Assembly: GCF_009856415.1 (NCBI RefSeq)
Contig: NZ_WMEZ01000002.1
Span: 434,001 to 498,000 of the forward strand
Direction: 5' to 3'
Source of the DNA: Halobacillus litoralis
GTDB taxonomy: Bacteria; Bacillota; Bacilli; Bacillales; Halobacillaceae
DNA: 64,000 nt
Positions 53,407 to 61,872 of the stretch are shown here, one piece after another (position 1 is the stretch's first letter; each line of letters starts with the position of its first letter). A program made the position numbers and the translations under genes. The notes beneath the pieces were generated by a model. It worked only from the letters and a program-made list of their open reading frames with translations, did no database searches and had not been told where the DNA came from.

Positions 53407-54699
53407 ATGAATAAAGCCATTACCGTAGGACTACTAGGACTTGGGACGGTCGGAAGTGGAGTGATTGAGATCCTCCGCGATCATAAAGAACGCATTGAAC
53501 ATAAGACAGGGTGTGATGTCACGATTAAGTCTGTGCTTGTCAGTGACATGTCCAAACCCCGCGAGGTTCCGGCTGAGACCCAGTTGACGGATCAGTACCA
53601 GGATATTACGAGAGATCCGGAGATTGATGTCATCGTAGAGGTGATGGGTGGGATCGATCACACGCTTACTATATTATTAGAAGCGATTGAACATGGAAAA
53701 CACATCGTGACGGCGAACAAGGATCTTGTCGCCCAACACGGTGAACAGCTATTCGAAGCTTGCCAGAAGCATAACTGTGACTTGTATTATGAAGCGAGTG
53801 TCGCCGGTGGGATTCCGATTATCCGCTCGATCATGGATGGACTTTCCTCTGATCGTATTACGAAGATGATGGGGATCGTGAACGGTACGACAAACTATAT
53901 CATGACGAAAATGGCGCAGGACGGCGTTGATTTTGACAGCGTCTTGAAGGAAGCGCAGGATCTTGGTTTCGCAGAGGCGGATCCAACGGCTGACGTGGAC
54001 GGTCTGGATGCGGCGAGAAAAATGACGATTCTATCAATCTTAGGTTTTTCTATGCCTTATAGTTTAGAAGATGTCGATATCAAAGGCATCCGCGGCATTT
54101 CTTCTGATGATATTACCTATGCGGAAGAGCTTGGCTATCGCATCAAACTGATCGGGATTGCGGAAAATGACCACAATGGAGTTTCTGTCAGTGTCGAGCC
54201 GACATTGCTTCCGATTCAACACCCGCTTTCTTCTGTGAATGATGAATTCAATGCGGTTTATGTATATGGAGATGCCGTCGGCGAGACGATGTTCTACGGT
54301 CCGGGTGCCGGTAAACTTCCGACAGCGACGGCGGTTGTAGCGGACTTGATCGCCGTATTGAAAAATATCCGCCTCGGGACAACGGGTACAGCCTATGTGC
54401 AGCCACAATTCCCTAAGCAGGTGAAAACGAAAAAGGAACAGGTGACGAAGAAATATATCCGTCTACATGCCGATGACAAGGCAGGCATGTTGAACGACTT
54501 GACGAACATTTTCGCTCAATACGACCTCTCCTTCGATCAATTCACCCAGCGTTCCACCGACCAGGAAGGGGAACGTGAATTGATGATGGTGACCCACCAG
54601 GTGAGCGAGGAAGATTTTGAAAAAGCCATCCAGGATCTTGAAACACTCGATTCTGTAAGAAGCATTGACAGCATATTCCGTGTAGAAGGAGGAAACTGA
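53407..54699 (+). CDS. hom: Homoserine dehydrogenase
   Basis: A 430-residue NAD(P)-dependent enzyme converting aspartate semialdehyde to homoserine. The Rossmann motif is [12 protein letters not shown]; the catalytic core has [38 protein letters not shown] and [19 protein letters not shown]-terminal ACT domain (about 350-428, [17 protein letters not shown]) is the usual threonine-sensing regulatory module. RBS AAGGAG 8 nt before ATG. First of the hom-thrC-thrB operon. Confidence 0.96.
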   Translation: MNKAITVGLLGLGTVGSGVIEILRDHKERIEHKTGCDVTIKSVLVSDMSKPREVPAETQLTDQYQDITRDPEIDVIVEVMGGIDHTLTILLEAIEHGKHIVTANKDLVAQHGEQLFEACQKHNCDLYYEASVAGGIPIIRSIMDGLSSDRITKMMGIVNGTTNYIMTKMAQDGVDFDSVLKEAQDLGFAEADPTADVDGLDAARKMTILSILGFSMPYSLEDVDIKGIRGISSDDITYAEELGYRIKLIGIAENDHNGVSVSVEPTLLPIQHPLSSVNDEFNAVYVYGDAVGETMFYGPGAGKLPTATAVVADLIAVLKNIRLGTTGTAYVQPQFPKQVKTKKEQVTKKYIRLHADDKAGMLNDLTNIFAQYDLSFDQFTQRSTDQEGERELMMVTHQVSEEDFEKAIQDLETLDSVRSIDSIFRVEGGN

Positions 54700-54700
54700 C

Positions 54701-55756
54701 ATGTGGCGTGGATTAATTCATGAGTATGGCGAGTTTTTACCCGTTAACGAAAAAACACCAAAGCTGACGTTGCATGAGGGGAATACCCCGCTCCTTCCGA
54801 TTCCGTCCATCTCGCAGGACCTTGGAATTGAAGGCTATGTAAAAATTGAAGGAGCCAACCCGACAGGCTCCTTCAAAGACCGTGGCATGGTGATGGCAAT
54901 GGCCAAAGCCATTGAGGAAGGTTCAGAGGCTGTCATTTGCGCTTCTACAGGAAACACTTCCGCTTCGGCGGCTGCCTTTGCGGCAAGAGCAGGTCTTCGC
55001 TGCATCGTCGTCATTCCTGATGGGAAAATCGCAGAAGGAAAATTGGCACAGGCCGTCATGTATGGTGCGGAAATTTTTGCAATCAAAGGAAACTTCGATG
55101 ACGCTCTTCGTATGGTCCGGAAAATGGCAGAGCATGAACCTGTCACACTTGTAAACTCCGTGAACCCTTACCGTATCGAAGGTCAGAAAACGGCGGCATT
55201 TGAAGTTTGTGATGCCCTTGGCTCTGCACCGGATATTTTAAGCATTCCCGTCGGTAATGCCGGAAACATTACGGCGTACTGGAAAGGATTCAAAGAATAC
55301 AATGAGCGCCATGGTTCAGGCCTTCCCCAGATGATGGGCTTTGAGGCAAGCGGTTCTGCCGCGATCGTCCGTAACCAGATCATCGAAGACCCGGAAACGC
55401 TGGCTACAGCCATCCGGATCGGTAACCCGGCAAGCTGGGATAAAGCGTTGAGCGCACGCGATGAATCGAATGGATTGATCGATGAAGTGACGGACGAAGA
55501 GATCGTTGAAGCGTATCAATATTTAGCAGAAAAAGAAGGCGTGTTCGCTGAGCCTGCCTCCTGTGCTTCCATCGCAGGCATGATCAAAAAGGTGAAGGAC
55601 GGCACGATTCCACAAGGTTCGAAAATCGTTCACGTGTTAACAGGAAATGGCTTGAAAGATCCGAACACAGCGATTGAAAAGAGTCCAGTCAAACCGGCGC
55701 GCATCGAAAATGATTACAACATTTTCGCTTCCGCTGTGACAGGTGTGCAATCATGA
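54701..55756 (+). CDS. thrC: Threonine synthase
   Basis: A 351-residue PLP enzyme converting O-phosphohomoserine to threonine. The PLP lysine is in [13 protein letters not shown]; the phosphate-binding loop is [14 protein letters not shown], and [17 protein letters not shown] is conserved. It starts 1 bp after hom, with GAAGGAGG upstream, and its end overlaps thrB by 4 nt. Length is normal for the Bacillus short form. Confidence 0.96.
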   Translation: MWRGLIHEYGEFLPVNEKTPKLTLHEGNTPLLPIPSISQDLGIEGYVKIEGANPTGSFKDRGMVMAMAKAIEEGSEAVICASTGNTSASAAAFAARAGLRCIVVIPDGKIAEGKLAQAVMYGAEIFAIKGNFDDALRMVRKMAEHEPVTLVNSVNPYRIEGQKTAAFEVCDALGSAPDILSIPVGNAGNITAYWKGFKEYNERHGSGLPQMMGFEASGSAAIVRNQIIEDPETLATAIRIGNPASWDKALSARDESNGLIDEVTDEEIVEAYQYLAEKEGVFAEPASCASIAGMIKKVKDGTIPQGSKIVHVLTGNGLKDPNTAIEKSPVKPARIENDYNIFASAVTGVQS

Positions 55757-56664
55757 GCCGGTTTCAAATCCGAGTGCCTGCGACATCCGCGAATCTTGGC
55801 CCGGGATTTGATTCCGTCGGCATTGCGCTATCAAAATACGTGACGCTTGACTGTCAGCCGGCCGATGAGTGGTACTTTTCCGTTCCTGAGGAAGACCAGC
55901 CCTATATTCCTTCAGGTAAAAGCAACCTGATTTACAAAACGGCATTATTCACAGCCGAAGCTATGGGTTATGAAGAGCTGCCTCCGACACATGTGGAACT
56001 GACGAATGATGTGCCGATTGCCCGAGGCCTCGGCAGCTCGTCGACCGCCGTTGTCGGAGGCATTGAGCTCGCCGATCATCTCCTGGGGCTCGGCTTGAGC
56101 CGTTATAAGAAGTTCAAAATCGCCTGCGAAATCGAGGGACATCCTGACAATGTCGGCCCCGCGATTTTTGGCGGCATCATGGTATCCAATTACGATGGTG
56201 AGCATTTGGATTATGTCCATTTCACAGAGGGAATGGATGAGTTGACGTGGCTCGCGATCATTCCGGACTATCACTTGGAAACAGAAAAAGCACGTGGTTT
56301 GCTGCCTGTGGAGATGGACTATAAACAGGCGGTCAACAATAGCGGAAGTGCCAATGTCCTCGTCGCTGCATTAGCTACGAAAAATTGGCCGCTTGCCGGA
56401 AAAATGATGCAGAGCGACCGCTGGCATCAGCCTTATAGGCAGGTGCTCATTCCGGGCTTTTCTTCTTTTAAAGAGATCCTGGAAAAAGAACAGTCGCTCG
56501 GCCACTACATTAGCGGCGCAGGCCCAACCACCGTTGCCCTTTTTGATGAATGGGATGAAAGTAAACGGGAACGGCTTGAATTGGCACTAGAAGAATTCCA
56601 AGTCGAACCACTTCAAGTGAATCTGAGTGGTGCGGAAACATTTGTACTAGCTCCTGAAAAATGA
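55753..56664 (+). CDS. thrB: Homoserine kinase
   Basis: A 303-residue GHMP-family kinase that phosphorylates homoserine using [22 protein letters not shown] at the N-terminus, the ATP loop [16 protein letters not shown], and [13 protein letters not shown] near the C-terminus are the three GHMP motifs. The ATG overlaps the thrC stop codon (ATGA), indicating coupled translation. Last gene of the operon. Confidence 0.96.
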   Translation: MSRFQIRVPATSANLGPGFDSVGIALSKYVTLDCQPADEWYFSVPEEDQPYIPSGKSNLIYKTALFTAEAMGYEELPPTHVELTNDVPIARGLGSSSTAVVGGIELADHLLGLGLSRYKKFKIACEIEGHPDNVGPAIFGGIMVSNYDGEHLDYVHFTEGMDELTWLAIIPDYHLETEKARGLLPVEMDYKQAVNNSGSANVLVAALATKNWPLAGKMMQSDRWHQPYRQVLIPGFSSFKEILEKEQSLGHYISGAGPTTVALFDEWDESKRERLELALEEFQVEPLQVNLSGAETFVLAPEK

Positions 56665-56667
56665 CGA

Positions 56668-56700
56668 AGAGAACCAGAGGATGCTCCGCTGGTTCTCTTT
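56668..56700 (+). terminator. Rho-independent terminator
   Basis: 10-bp stem AGAGAACCAG/CTGGTTCTCT plus partial inner pairing, followed by a T run, right after thrB. Confidence 0.87.
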
Positions 56701-56749
56701 TTTGTTTTCTTTAAGAGAAGTTATGTTTCGATCGATCGGGCTTTTGAGG

Positions 56750-56856
56750 CGATTTTCCTTTCTGTGGTGTGGCTCGGTCCTCCTTTGGGGCGACTCGACC
56801 CCTTTTGGCGCGATACGGACTCCCTTTGGCGCGACCTGATTCTCTTGCGGCGCGCT
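56750..56856. repeat. Degenerate ~21-bp tandem repeat (GGCGCGA type)
   Basis: A GC-rich array in an otherwise AT-rich gap. The clearest units place CGA/CGC at 56791, 56811, 56832 and 56853 (spacing 20, 21, 21), with consensus CTTTGGCGCGAYNNGRYTC; weaker copies extend left to about 56750. The period matches the array at 50523, and both share a CGAY core. Confidence 0.7.
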
Positions 56857-56880
56857 ATATACTAAAACGAACCACATGCA

Positions 56881-57387
56881 TTAACGTTTGAAAATCCTTT
56901 TTCTGAAGAATAACAAAAGAATCACGCAGCCCCCGATCAAACCACCAACGCTGTCCAACACAACATCCCCTGCATAAGGCGTACGATTTGGTGTGAGCGA
57001 CTGGTGATACTCATCAAAACAAGCATAGAGAACGGTGATGATGTAAGAAGCAATCAGCTTTCCTTTTAACCCCCATCCCGTGTTGTGATGGAAAGCGAGG
57101 AATGTCGTGACCATGAGGAGAAAGAACACGGTCAGGTGGGCCGCTTTCCGGATGAGAAACTCCAACATGCCGTCGACGCCGCGATTTTCTATATTGATCG
57201 TCTCGCCGTAATAGGTGAATTCGATTAATGATAGTACCGGTTTAAGTAAGTCTAAATTGATATATAGGTTCATTGTTGGACGTAGGTCCTGTTGTTCATA
57301 AGGTTGAGAAGAAAAATAGAATATCATCCCCATTACACCCAGGGGTAATAAACTATATATAATTTTTTTATACAAAGTAAGCCACAC
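56881..57387 (-). CDS. VanZ-like membrane protein
   Basis: A 168-residue protein with four hydrophobic segments and the VanZ pattern: FYFSSQPYEQQ, RKAAHLTVFFLL and YACFDEYHQSLTPNRTPYAGDVVLDSVGG. VanZ confers low-level teicoplanin resistance in enterococci; most chromosomal homologues in Bacillus have no defined role. The start is a GTG at 57387 with AGGAAA close upstream; downstream alternatives are possible. Confidence 0.87.
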   Translation of the reverse strand: MWLTLYKKIIYSLLPLGVMGMIFYFSSQPYEQQDLRPTMNLYINLDLLKPVLSLIEFTYYGETINIENRGVDGMLEFLIRKAAHLTVFFLLMVTTFLAFHHNTGWGLKGKLIASYIITVLYACFDEYHQSLTPNRTPYAGDVVLDSVGGLIGGCVILLLFFRKRIFKR

Positions 57388-57533
57388 TTTCCTATTATCA
57401 TTTCATTTAGCATACCTAATAGTTTACAACACCTGTAAGTGAATTTAAAAGATTTAAAGAATTACTAACTCCTACTATTATTATGGGTAAAATTTGTATA
57501 CAATGTTACTAGAAATGAAAAGGGGGATTCGAA

Positions 57534-57914
57534 ATGGCGAAGAAGAGTAAACAATACGATTATGACCTCAGCGAAGTGAAGCGTCTGATCGGCGAGACAG
57601 ATAAAAACTACCGAGAGATCGCTGCTGAGACAGGATGCCCGTATGCGAGCGTCGTGTATCATGGTCGTAAGATCCGTGGACGCGTCAATCGTATGCGTCA
57701 GGAAGATATGATTGAAGAACAACCGCAATCGTTTTTGTCGATTAAAGAGGATCAACATACATCAGAGGATGCGACGATGTTGTCTGGCGGGACGACGCTG
57801 AGCATTTCCAGAAATGACGTCCATATCCAGGATGCAGAACAAGAAGCTGCTAAAATGATTAAAGCTGCCCGTGCCCTGGGATTGAGTAAAATAAACATAA
57901 CCATTAATAAGTAA
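57534..57914 (+). CDS. Putative helix-turn-helix protein
   Basis: A 126-residue soluble protein I cannot assign to a named family. Residues about 10-55 (LSEVKRLIGETDKNYREIAA then ETGCPYASVVYHGRKIRGRV) have the spacing of a helix-turn-helix like those in sigma region 4 or resolvases. The C-terminal part is acidic then helical and ends KAARALGLSKINITINK. Good site AAGGGGG before ATG 57534. It converges on the adjacent sigma-like gene, with a terminator between them; a regulatory role is likely but unproven. Confidence 0.65.
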   Translation: MAKKSKQYDYDLSEVKRLIGETDKNYREIAAETGCPYASVVYHGRKIRGRVNRMRQEDMIEEQPQSFLSIKEDQHTSEDATMLSGGTTLSISRNDVHIQDAEQEAAKMIKAARALGLSKINITINK

Positions 57915-57920
57915 GCGCAC

Positions 57921-57949
57921 AGTCTCGGAGTCTTCTCCGGGGCTTTTTA
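57921..57949 (+). terminator. Rho-independent terminator
   Basis: 10-bp stem AGTCTCGGAG/CTCCGGGGCT with two G-U pairs and a TCTT loop, then a short T run. Confidence 0.7.
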
Positions 57950-58441
57950 CATGGTCGTTCCGAGTTCCTTCAGTTTCTTTCTCGCATGTCTGCCCCAGTT
58001 CTTCACAGCATCCTGGGTTACTTTTTCCAAACGGGCAATTTGTGAAATGGAACGGTCCATGACGATATAGTGATAGACCCACTTCCACTGGTTCGGTGTG
58101 AGATTCACCTTCACCTGATTCCACAGGTGTTCATCTGTAATCTCGTCCTCCCAATGGTCGCGCCCTTCCTGCACGATACGTTCGGCGATCCCCTCTTCCT
58201 GTTCATAGATTCTTGAATCTTTGCGGATTTTATCAATTAAGGCGTTGCGGACTTTCCAGTGCATGTATGACTTCAACGTTCCCGCCTCAGGGTCATATGT
58301 ACGGTAGGCATTCCACAGGGCAAAAAGACCTTCGGCATAAAAATCTCCGTTACGATCTCTGATATTCAGCTTGTGAATGTGATAATGGATCAAATCTTCA
58401 CTTTCTGCTACTAATCTTTCAAACATCTCATCTGTGACCAT
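57947..58441 (-). CDS. Small sigma-70-like factor (first of divergent pair)
   Basis: A 164-residue protein with sigma-70 region 2 (DFYAEGLFALWNAYRTYDPE then KSYMHWKVRNALIDKIRKDS, about 30-78) and region 4 (LTPNQWKWVYHYIVMDRSIS QIARLEKV, about 113-160). It lacks regions 1 and 3, as in ECF or ComX-type factors. No anti-sigma gene lies beside it. GGAGGGTG site before ATG 58441. It is head-to-head with another sigma-like gene, sharing a 163-bp promoter region. Target promoters are unknown. Confidence 0.82.
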   Translation of the reverse strand: MVTDEMFERLVAESEDLIHYHIHKLNIRDRNGDFYAEGLFALWNAYRTYDPEAGTLKSYMHWKVRNALIDKIRKDSRIYEQEEGIAERIVQEGRDHWEDEITDEHLWNQVKVNLTPNQWKWVYHYIVMDRSISQIARLEKVTQDAVKNWGRHARKKLKELGTTM

Positions 58442-58604
58442 AAGACACCCTCCCTAAATGATCTTTCATACTATAATCGAAAGAAAAAGGGGTTTTGGTG
58501 TCATGGTTTTGCAAATTTTTCAATTTTCTCTAGGGGAAAATTTGATTTTTGCTTCCCTTCCGTTGGGAAATACAGGATAATAGATGCATAGAAAGGAGTG
58601 TGTC

Positions 58605-59075
58605 ATGAAAGATTCTATTCTCGATTTCCACGCTTATCAACGCCTCATCCATTCCAGTCTCCGTCATTGGGACCTCCCAGAGTCTTATGAAGACTGCCTG
58701 CAGGAAAGCTACCTCATTTACTTACGTTGTGTAGAAAGGTATGACCCCGACCGAAGCAAGTTTTCCACGTTTTTCATTCAATCCTTGTACAGACACTTCC
58801 AAACGATGAACCGCAAAAACCATCGAAGCAGGGAAGCTGTTCACTTTTTCTCCATCCATCATCTACATGAAAAAGATCCTCTGCAAGAACCTCTTCTCCT
58901 TTTTGACATCCATCATTACTCTTCCCTGACCCTAAAGGAACAGATTATTTTTGAACAGTGCTATACCGGTTACACAGCGAATGAAATCGCTCTAAGGATA
59001 GGAGTGAGTCTTTCTACCATTAAAAGAGCGCGTAAACAGATGAAAAGGAAAGTTTCCAGCAGTTTATCAATGTAA
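58605..59075 (+). CDS. Small sigma-70-like factor (second of divergent pair)
   Basis: A 156-residue protein with region 2 (DCLQESYLIYLRCVERYDPD then FSTFFIQSLYRHFQTMNRKN, about 30-75) and region 4 (LTLKEQIIFEQCYTGYTANE IALRIGVSLSTIKRARKQMK, about 108-150). The start is ATG 58605 with AAAGGAG 6 nt upstream; the longer frame from 58584 includes that site. Only distantly similar to the divergent neighbour. Autoregulated small sigma factors are common; with no anti-sigma gene present, control may be by expression alone. Confidence 0.82.
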   Translation: MKDSILDFHAYQRLIHSSLRHWDLPESYEDCLQESYLIYLRCVERYDPDRSKFSTFFIQSLYRHFQTMNRKNHRSREAVHFFSIHHLHEKDPLQEPLLLFDIHHYSSLTLKEQIIFEQCYTGYTANEIALRIGVSLSTIKRARKQMKRKVSSSLSM

Positions 59076-59122
59076 TAAATAGGGAAAATACTATTATCCT
59101 ATTAAAAACGGAGGAATCTTCT

Positions 59123-59407
59123 TTGGAGCAAACGTCCCGATCCTTGTTCCCTCTAGCGAATATTTGGCTCGATGATGCACCAACAACATTCACCCATGCC
59201 TTCCTCGAGCGTCTCGCATACGAATGGATGGTGGAAATCGTCAACCCTTTCCCCCTGCCTCTGTTAGAAGATCGAGAACTAGTACTCGACATCTCCATCG
59301 AACAAACCGACGGCACGCTATTTGCCCACCTCCCCATTCAGTCCTACAGCATCGAAGCTGGCAATGAATTCACCGTCTACCGTTTCCACATGTATCCACC
59401 GGAGTAA
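59123..59407 (+). CDS. Uncharacterised 94-residue protein
   Basis: A soluble acidic protein that starts at TTG 59123, with GGAGGAA 6 nt upstream. Pattern: TTFTHAFLERLAYEWMVEIV, LPLLEDRELVLDISIEQTDG, ending in an FTVYRFHMYPPE strand. No family recognised. It follows the sigma-like gene by 47 bp without a clear terminator between, so it may be co-transcribed. Confidence 0.65.
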   Translation: MEQTSRSLFPLANIWLDDAPTTFTHAFLERLAYEWMVEIVNPFPLPLLEDRELVLDISIEQTDGTLFAHLPIQSYSIEAGNEFTVYRFHMYPPE

Positions 59408-59475
59408 TCGCGATTTTCCTCCACGTTCCATAGAATGTTATACTATTGATGATGTTTTATGGAAAGGAAGAGACG

Positions 59476-59640
59476 ATGCTCTATCTCGCTTTTGCAGGAT
59501 TTTTTCTCATTTATTTAATTCTGGGATGGTTCACGAACGCCATTGAAATGTCGACGTTCAGCGCCATCTTCAGTGTCGCGTTTCTATGCCTGAACCTCTA
59601 CATGTTCTGGAAAGAAAAGAAAAAACAAAGCTCCTCATAA
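59476..59640 (+). CDS. Small membrane protein (two helices)
   Basis: A 54-residue hydrophobic protein: MLYLAFAGFFLIYLILGWF, a short polar turn, FSAIFSVAFLCLNLYMFW and a basic tail KEKKKQSSS. This gives two predicted transmembrane helices with a cytoplasmic tail. Start ATG 59476 has AAAGGAAG 5 nt upstream; a strong terminator follows. Unknown function. Confidence 0.7.
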   Translation: MLYLAFAGFFLIYLILGWFTNAIEMSTFSAIFSVAFLCLNLYMFWKEKKKQSSS

Positions 59641-59671
59641 AAAGATCCGTCTAAAAAGACGGATCTTTTTT
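59639..59671 (+). terminator. Rho-independent terminator
   Basis: 14-bp perfect stem AAAAAGATCCGTCT with an A4 loop and T run, overlapping the stop codon of the small membrane protein gene. Confidence 0.9.
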
Positions 59672-59707
59672 GTTGAGCCGTTATAGAATTGATATGGATG
59701 GAATTAT

Positions 59708-59759
59708 TTGTATGACCTGGTACACCAGAATTTGCAAGACCTGGTCCAACAATATTTGG
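59708..59759. repeat. REP-like direct pair upstream of the RAYT gene
   Basis: Two copies in tandem: TTGTATGACCTGGTACACC at 59708 and TTGCAAGACCTGGTCCAAC at 59732, the second followed by AATATTTGG as at the right end of the 53.2-kb element. The first 23 nt are identical to the reverse complement of 53268-53290. Confidence 0.8.
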
Positions 59760-59834
59760 AAATGATGCAGGAGTTTAGGCGCTTTTGTCGAATAAAGGAG
59801 AGGTGTGATATTTATATGAGGAAGGATTGATGTT

Positions 59835-60395
59835 ATGCGTAAGCGTCGATGGTTTCCTAAGGCCTGGTACCATATAACGGCTAGAGGTAACCGAAAAACC
59901 GATATTTTTTATGATGAGAAAGACAGGTATAAGTATTTAACACTGCTGCAGGAAGCTAAGCTTTCCCACCCGTTTCACCTCCACTCGTTTTGCCTCATGT
60001 CCAACCACGTTCACCTTCTTATTGAAACGATCGAACTTCCACCGGGTGCCTTCATGAAGGATATCCACTCCCAATACGCGATGTACTTCAACAAGAAATA
60101 CGGCTATGTGGGTCATCTTTTCGAAGGCCCCTATAAAGCAAAGCTTGAGAATGATGTGAATGCTGTACTTCAAGTCAGTCGCTATATTCACTTGAACCCT
60201 TGCCGGGCACTCATCACCTTCCAACCTGAAGACTACAAGTGGAGCAGCTACGCCCACTACTTATCCCCTTCCCCTTATCACTCCGAATTCGTTACCACCT
60301 CTACCATTCTCTCTTACTTCAAAGACGTGAAGCAGTACGAGTTTTTTGTGCAGTTGGCAAATAAAGTAAGACCTGGTCACCCAAGTAATGGGTGA
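59835..60395 (+). mobile_element. REP-associated tyrosine transposase (RAYT, Y1/IS200-like)
   Basis: A 186-residue Y1 transposase: the N-terminal WYHITARGNRKTDIFYDEKD, the HUH metal motif MSNHVHLLIE, GYVGHLFEGPYKAKLEND and catalytic Tyr in SRYIHLNP all fit the RAYT branch of IS200-type enzymes. RAYTs act on REP palindromes scattered in the chromosome and do not form a normal insertion sequence. Here REP-like palindromes flank the gene at 59708-59759 and 60366-60406, and related cores lie at 22.2, 52.6 and 53.2 kb. The last nine residues (VRPGHPSNG) and the stop codon are encoded by the downstream palindrome. All key residues are intact. Confidence 0.9.
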
Positions 60396-60406
60396 CCAGG
60401 TCTTAC
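60366..60406. repeat. REP palindrome at the RAYT 3' end
   Basis: Perfect 18-bp inverted repeat GTAAGACCTGGTCACCCA with a 5-nt loop AGTAA. The RAYT stop codon (TGA, 60393-60395) lies in the right arm. It contains the same GACCTGGTCACC core as the other copies. Confidence 0.9.
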
Positions 60407-60418
60407 ATAAAATCCCAA

Positions 60419-60682
60419 TTAAGGCTGAAGGAAGGTTTCGACTTCTTCCAGGGCTTGGGTGGCGTCGGAGCCGATGCAGGTGACTTCGATTTCGTCGCCT
60501 TCTTGTAGTCTTAGATTGATCAGACCGAGGAAGCTTTTCAGGTTGGCTTCGTGCACGCTTCCCTGGACCACTTTCTTCAGAATGATTTCTGAATCATAAC
60601 GCTGGATGATCTGGGATAGCTCCATAACCGTTTGGGTTTCTTTCATGTGTACCTTTACGTCTTTTGATACTTTCTCGCTCAT
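60419..60682 (-). CDS. HPr-like protein lacking the phosphorylatable histidine
   Basis: An 87-residue protein of the HPr fold. The C-terminal half matches HPr well: EANLKSFLGLINLRLQEGDE IEV, holding a Ser at the position of regulatory Ser46. The N-terminal active-site loop GIHARPA is absent: aligned from the conserved Tyr-Asp, the His15 position is Glu and Arg17 is Gln. It therefore cannot accept phosphate from enzyme I at His15, but it could be a target of HPr kinase, as Crh is in Bacillus. A 4-residue insertion precedes NLKS. It follows an AEC transporter gene by 15 bp, with AAGGAGGAG before ATG 60682. A regulatory role is inference. Confidence 0.82.
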   Translation of the reverse strand: MSEKVSKDVKVHMKETQTVMELSQIIQRYDSEIILKKVVQGSVHEANLKSFLGLINLRLQEGDEIEVTCIGSDATQALEEVETFLQP

Positions 60683-60697
60683 TTCTTTACTCCTCCT

Positions 60698-61594
60698 TTA
60701 TATGAATAGGTTCAATAATATAGGAATCGTGACGATACTGAATAACGTCGTCACTAAGGTGATGCTTGAAACAAGGTCCGGCTTCGAGTTGAACTGGACG
60801 GCATAAATCGTCGTCGTTGCGGCAGATGGCATCGCAGCGGAAACAATCAGCACGGCGGCCATCATGTCACTCATCGGCAGCACTAATGTCAGAACAAAGG
60901 CGATGAGTGGTGAACCGATCAGACGAAGGGTCGTGGCATAGGAAACTTTCGGCCACTCCAAGTTTCTTAATGGAATTCCTGCGAGCTGCATACCGAGTAC
61001 GACCATCACCATCGGAACCGTTGCGGCTGCAAGCAAATCAATGCTGTTCATTAGGTTGTCAGGTACGGGCACTCCTCCCAGGTTCATCGGAAGCGCCACA
61101 AGTACCGCATACGTTGGCGGCATTTTCAAAACCGAGAGCAGCGCCATTTTCAGACCAGAGGTTCCTTTCGCTGCATAATAAACTCCGAAGAAGTTCATAA
61201 TGATCGCCTGAAGAACCATGAAGGAAACGGAATACACAAATCCTTCTTCACCGAAAGCAAACAGAATAATCGGTACACCGTAGTTTCCGGAATTCATGAA
61301 CGCCGTCGATAAAATCAGCCCGCTCTCCATGCTCTGATCATAGTTTTTCATCTTACTGACAATCTTGTTGATTCCAAGAATGCTGAAGAGCAACAGACCA
61401 GAGAAGACGAGCATCATCAAATATTCGCCATTCAAATCCGCTTCATAAAATGTCTGGAAAACTAAACAAGGCAGCATCACATATAGAGCGATCGTCGATA
61501 CGGATTTCACGTCTAATTTAGCGATTTTTTGTATGGTAAAGCCAGCTCCGAAAATCAAAATGACCGGCAATACGACTTGGATGAATACACTCAT
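60698..61594 (-). CDS. AEC-family transporter (auxin efflux carrier-like)
   Basis: A 298-residue inner-membrane transporter with about ten hydrophobic segments. FIQVVLPVILIFGAGFTIQK at the start, SAFMNSGNYGVPIILFAFGE in the middle and VSAAMPSAATTTIYAVQF near the end are characteristic of the AEC family, with the last resembling the unwound helix of bile acid/auxin carriers. Bacterial members (MdcF, MleP) move malonate, malate or similar dicarboxylates. The ribosome binding site is poor. Co-transcription with the HPr-like gene downstream is likely (15-bp gap). Substrate unknown. Confidence 0.87.
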   Translation of the reverse strand: MSVFIQVVLPVILIFGAGFTIQKIAKLDVKSVSTIALYVMLPCLVFQTFYEADLNGEYLMMLVFSGLLLFSILGINKIVSKMKNYDQSMESGLILSTAFMNSGNYGVPIILFAFGEEGFVYSVSFMVLQAIIMNFFGVYYAAKGTSGLKMALLSVLKMPPTYAVLVALPMNLGGVPVPDNLMNSIDLLAAATVPMVMVVLGMQLAGIPLRNLEWPKVSYATTLRLIGSPLIAFVLTLVLPMSDMMAAVLIVSAAMPSAATTTIYAVQFNSKPDLVSSITLVTTLFSIVTIPILLNLFI

Positions 61595-61810
61595 AACAAA
61601 ATTACCGTTCGGCTGCGTCCCGCCATCAAGCAGACAGCGTCCGCACCGCCTTTCTTTTTTAACTAATGGTTTTCATTTCATGTTACTATTTTGTCTTGTT
61701 ATTCCAAGAGGCTTAGAGCCCATCAAAAGGAAAAAGTGGCTTTTCCAGGAACCCCTGAGCCCTGAAAACAAATCGAATCGAGACTTCTATCATTAGCCTA
61801 TAAACCGAAA

Positions 61811-61833
61811 AACCCCTTGCCTAAAAGCAAGGG
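61811..61833 (-). terminator. Rho-independent terminator
   Basis: 7-bp stem CCCTTGC/GCAAGGG with a 6-nt loop and a T run on the reverse strand, after the TRAP large permease. Confidence 0.78.
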
Positions 61834-61872
61834 ATCTCGGGTGACGTGCAAGGAGGGTCAGTCCTTTTTTCA

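Noticed and set aside
59639-60406. Complete IS200/IS605 insertion sequence
   Set aside because: No TnpB gene, and the flanking palindromes also occur alone elsewhere, as expected for RAYT/REP and not for IS ends.
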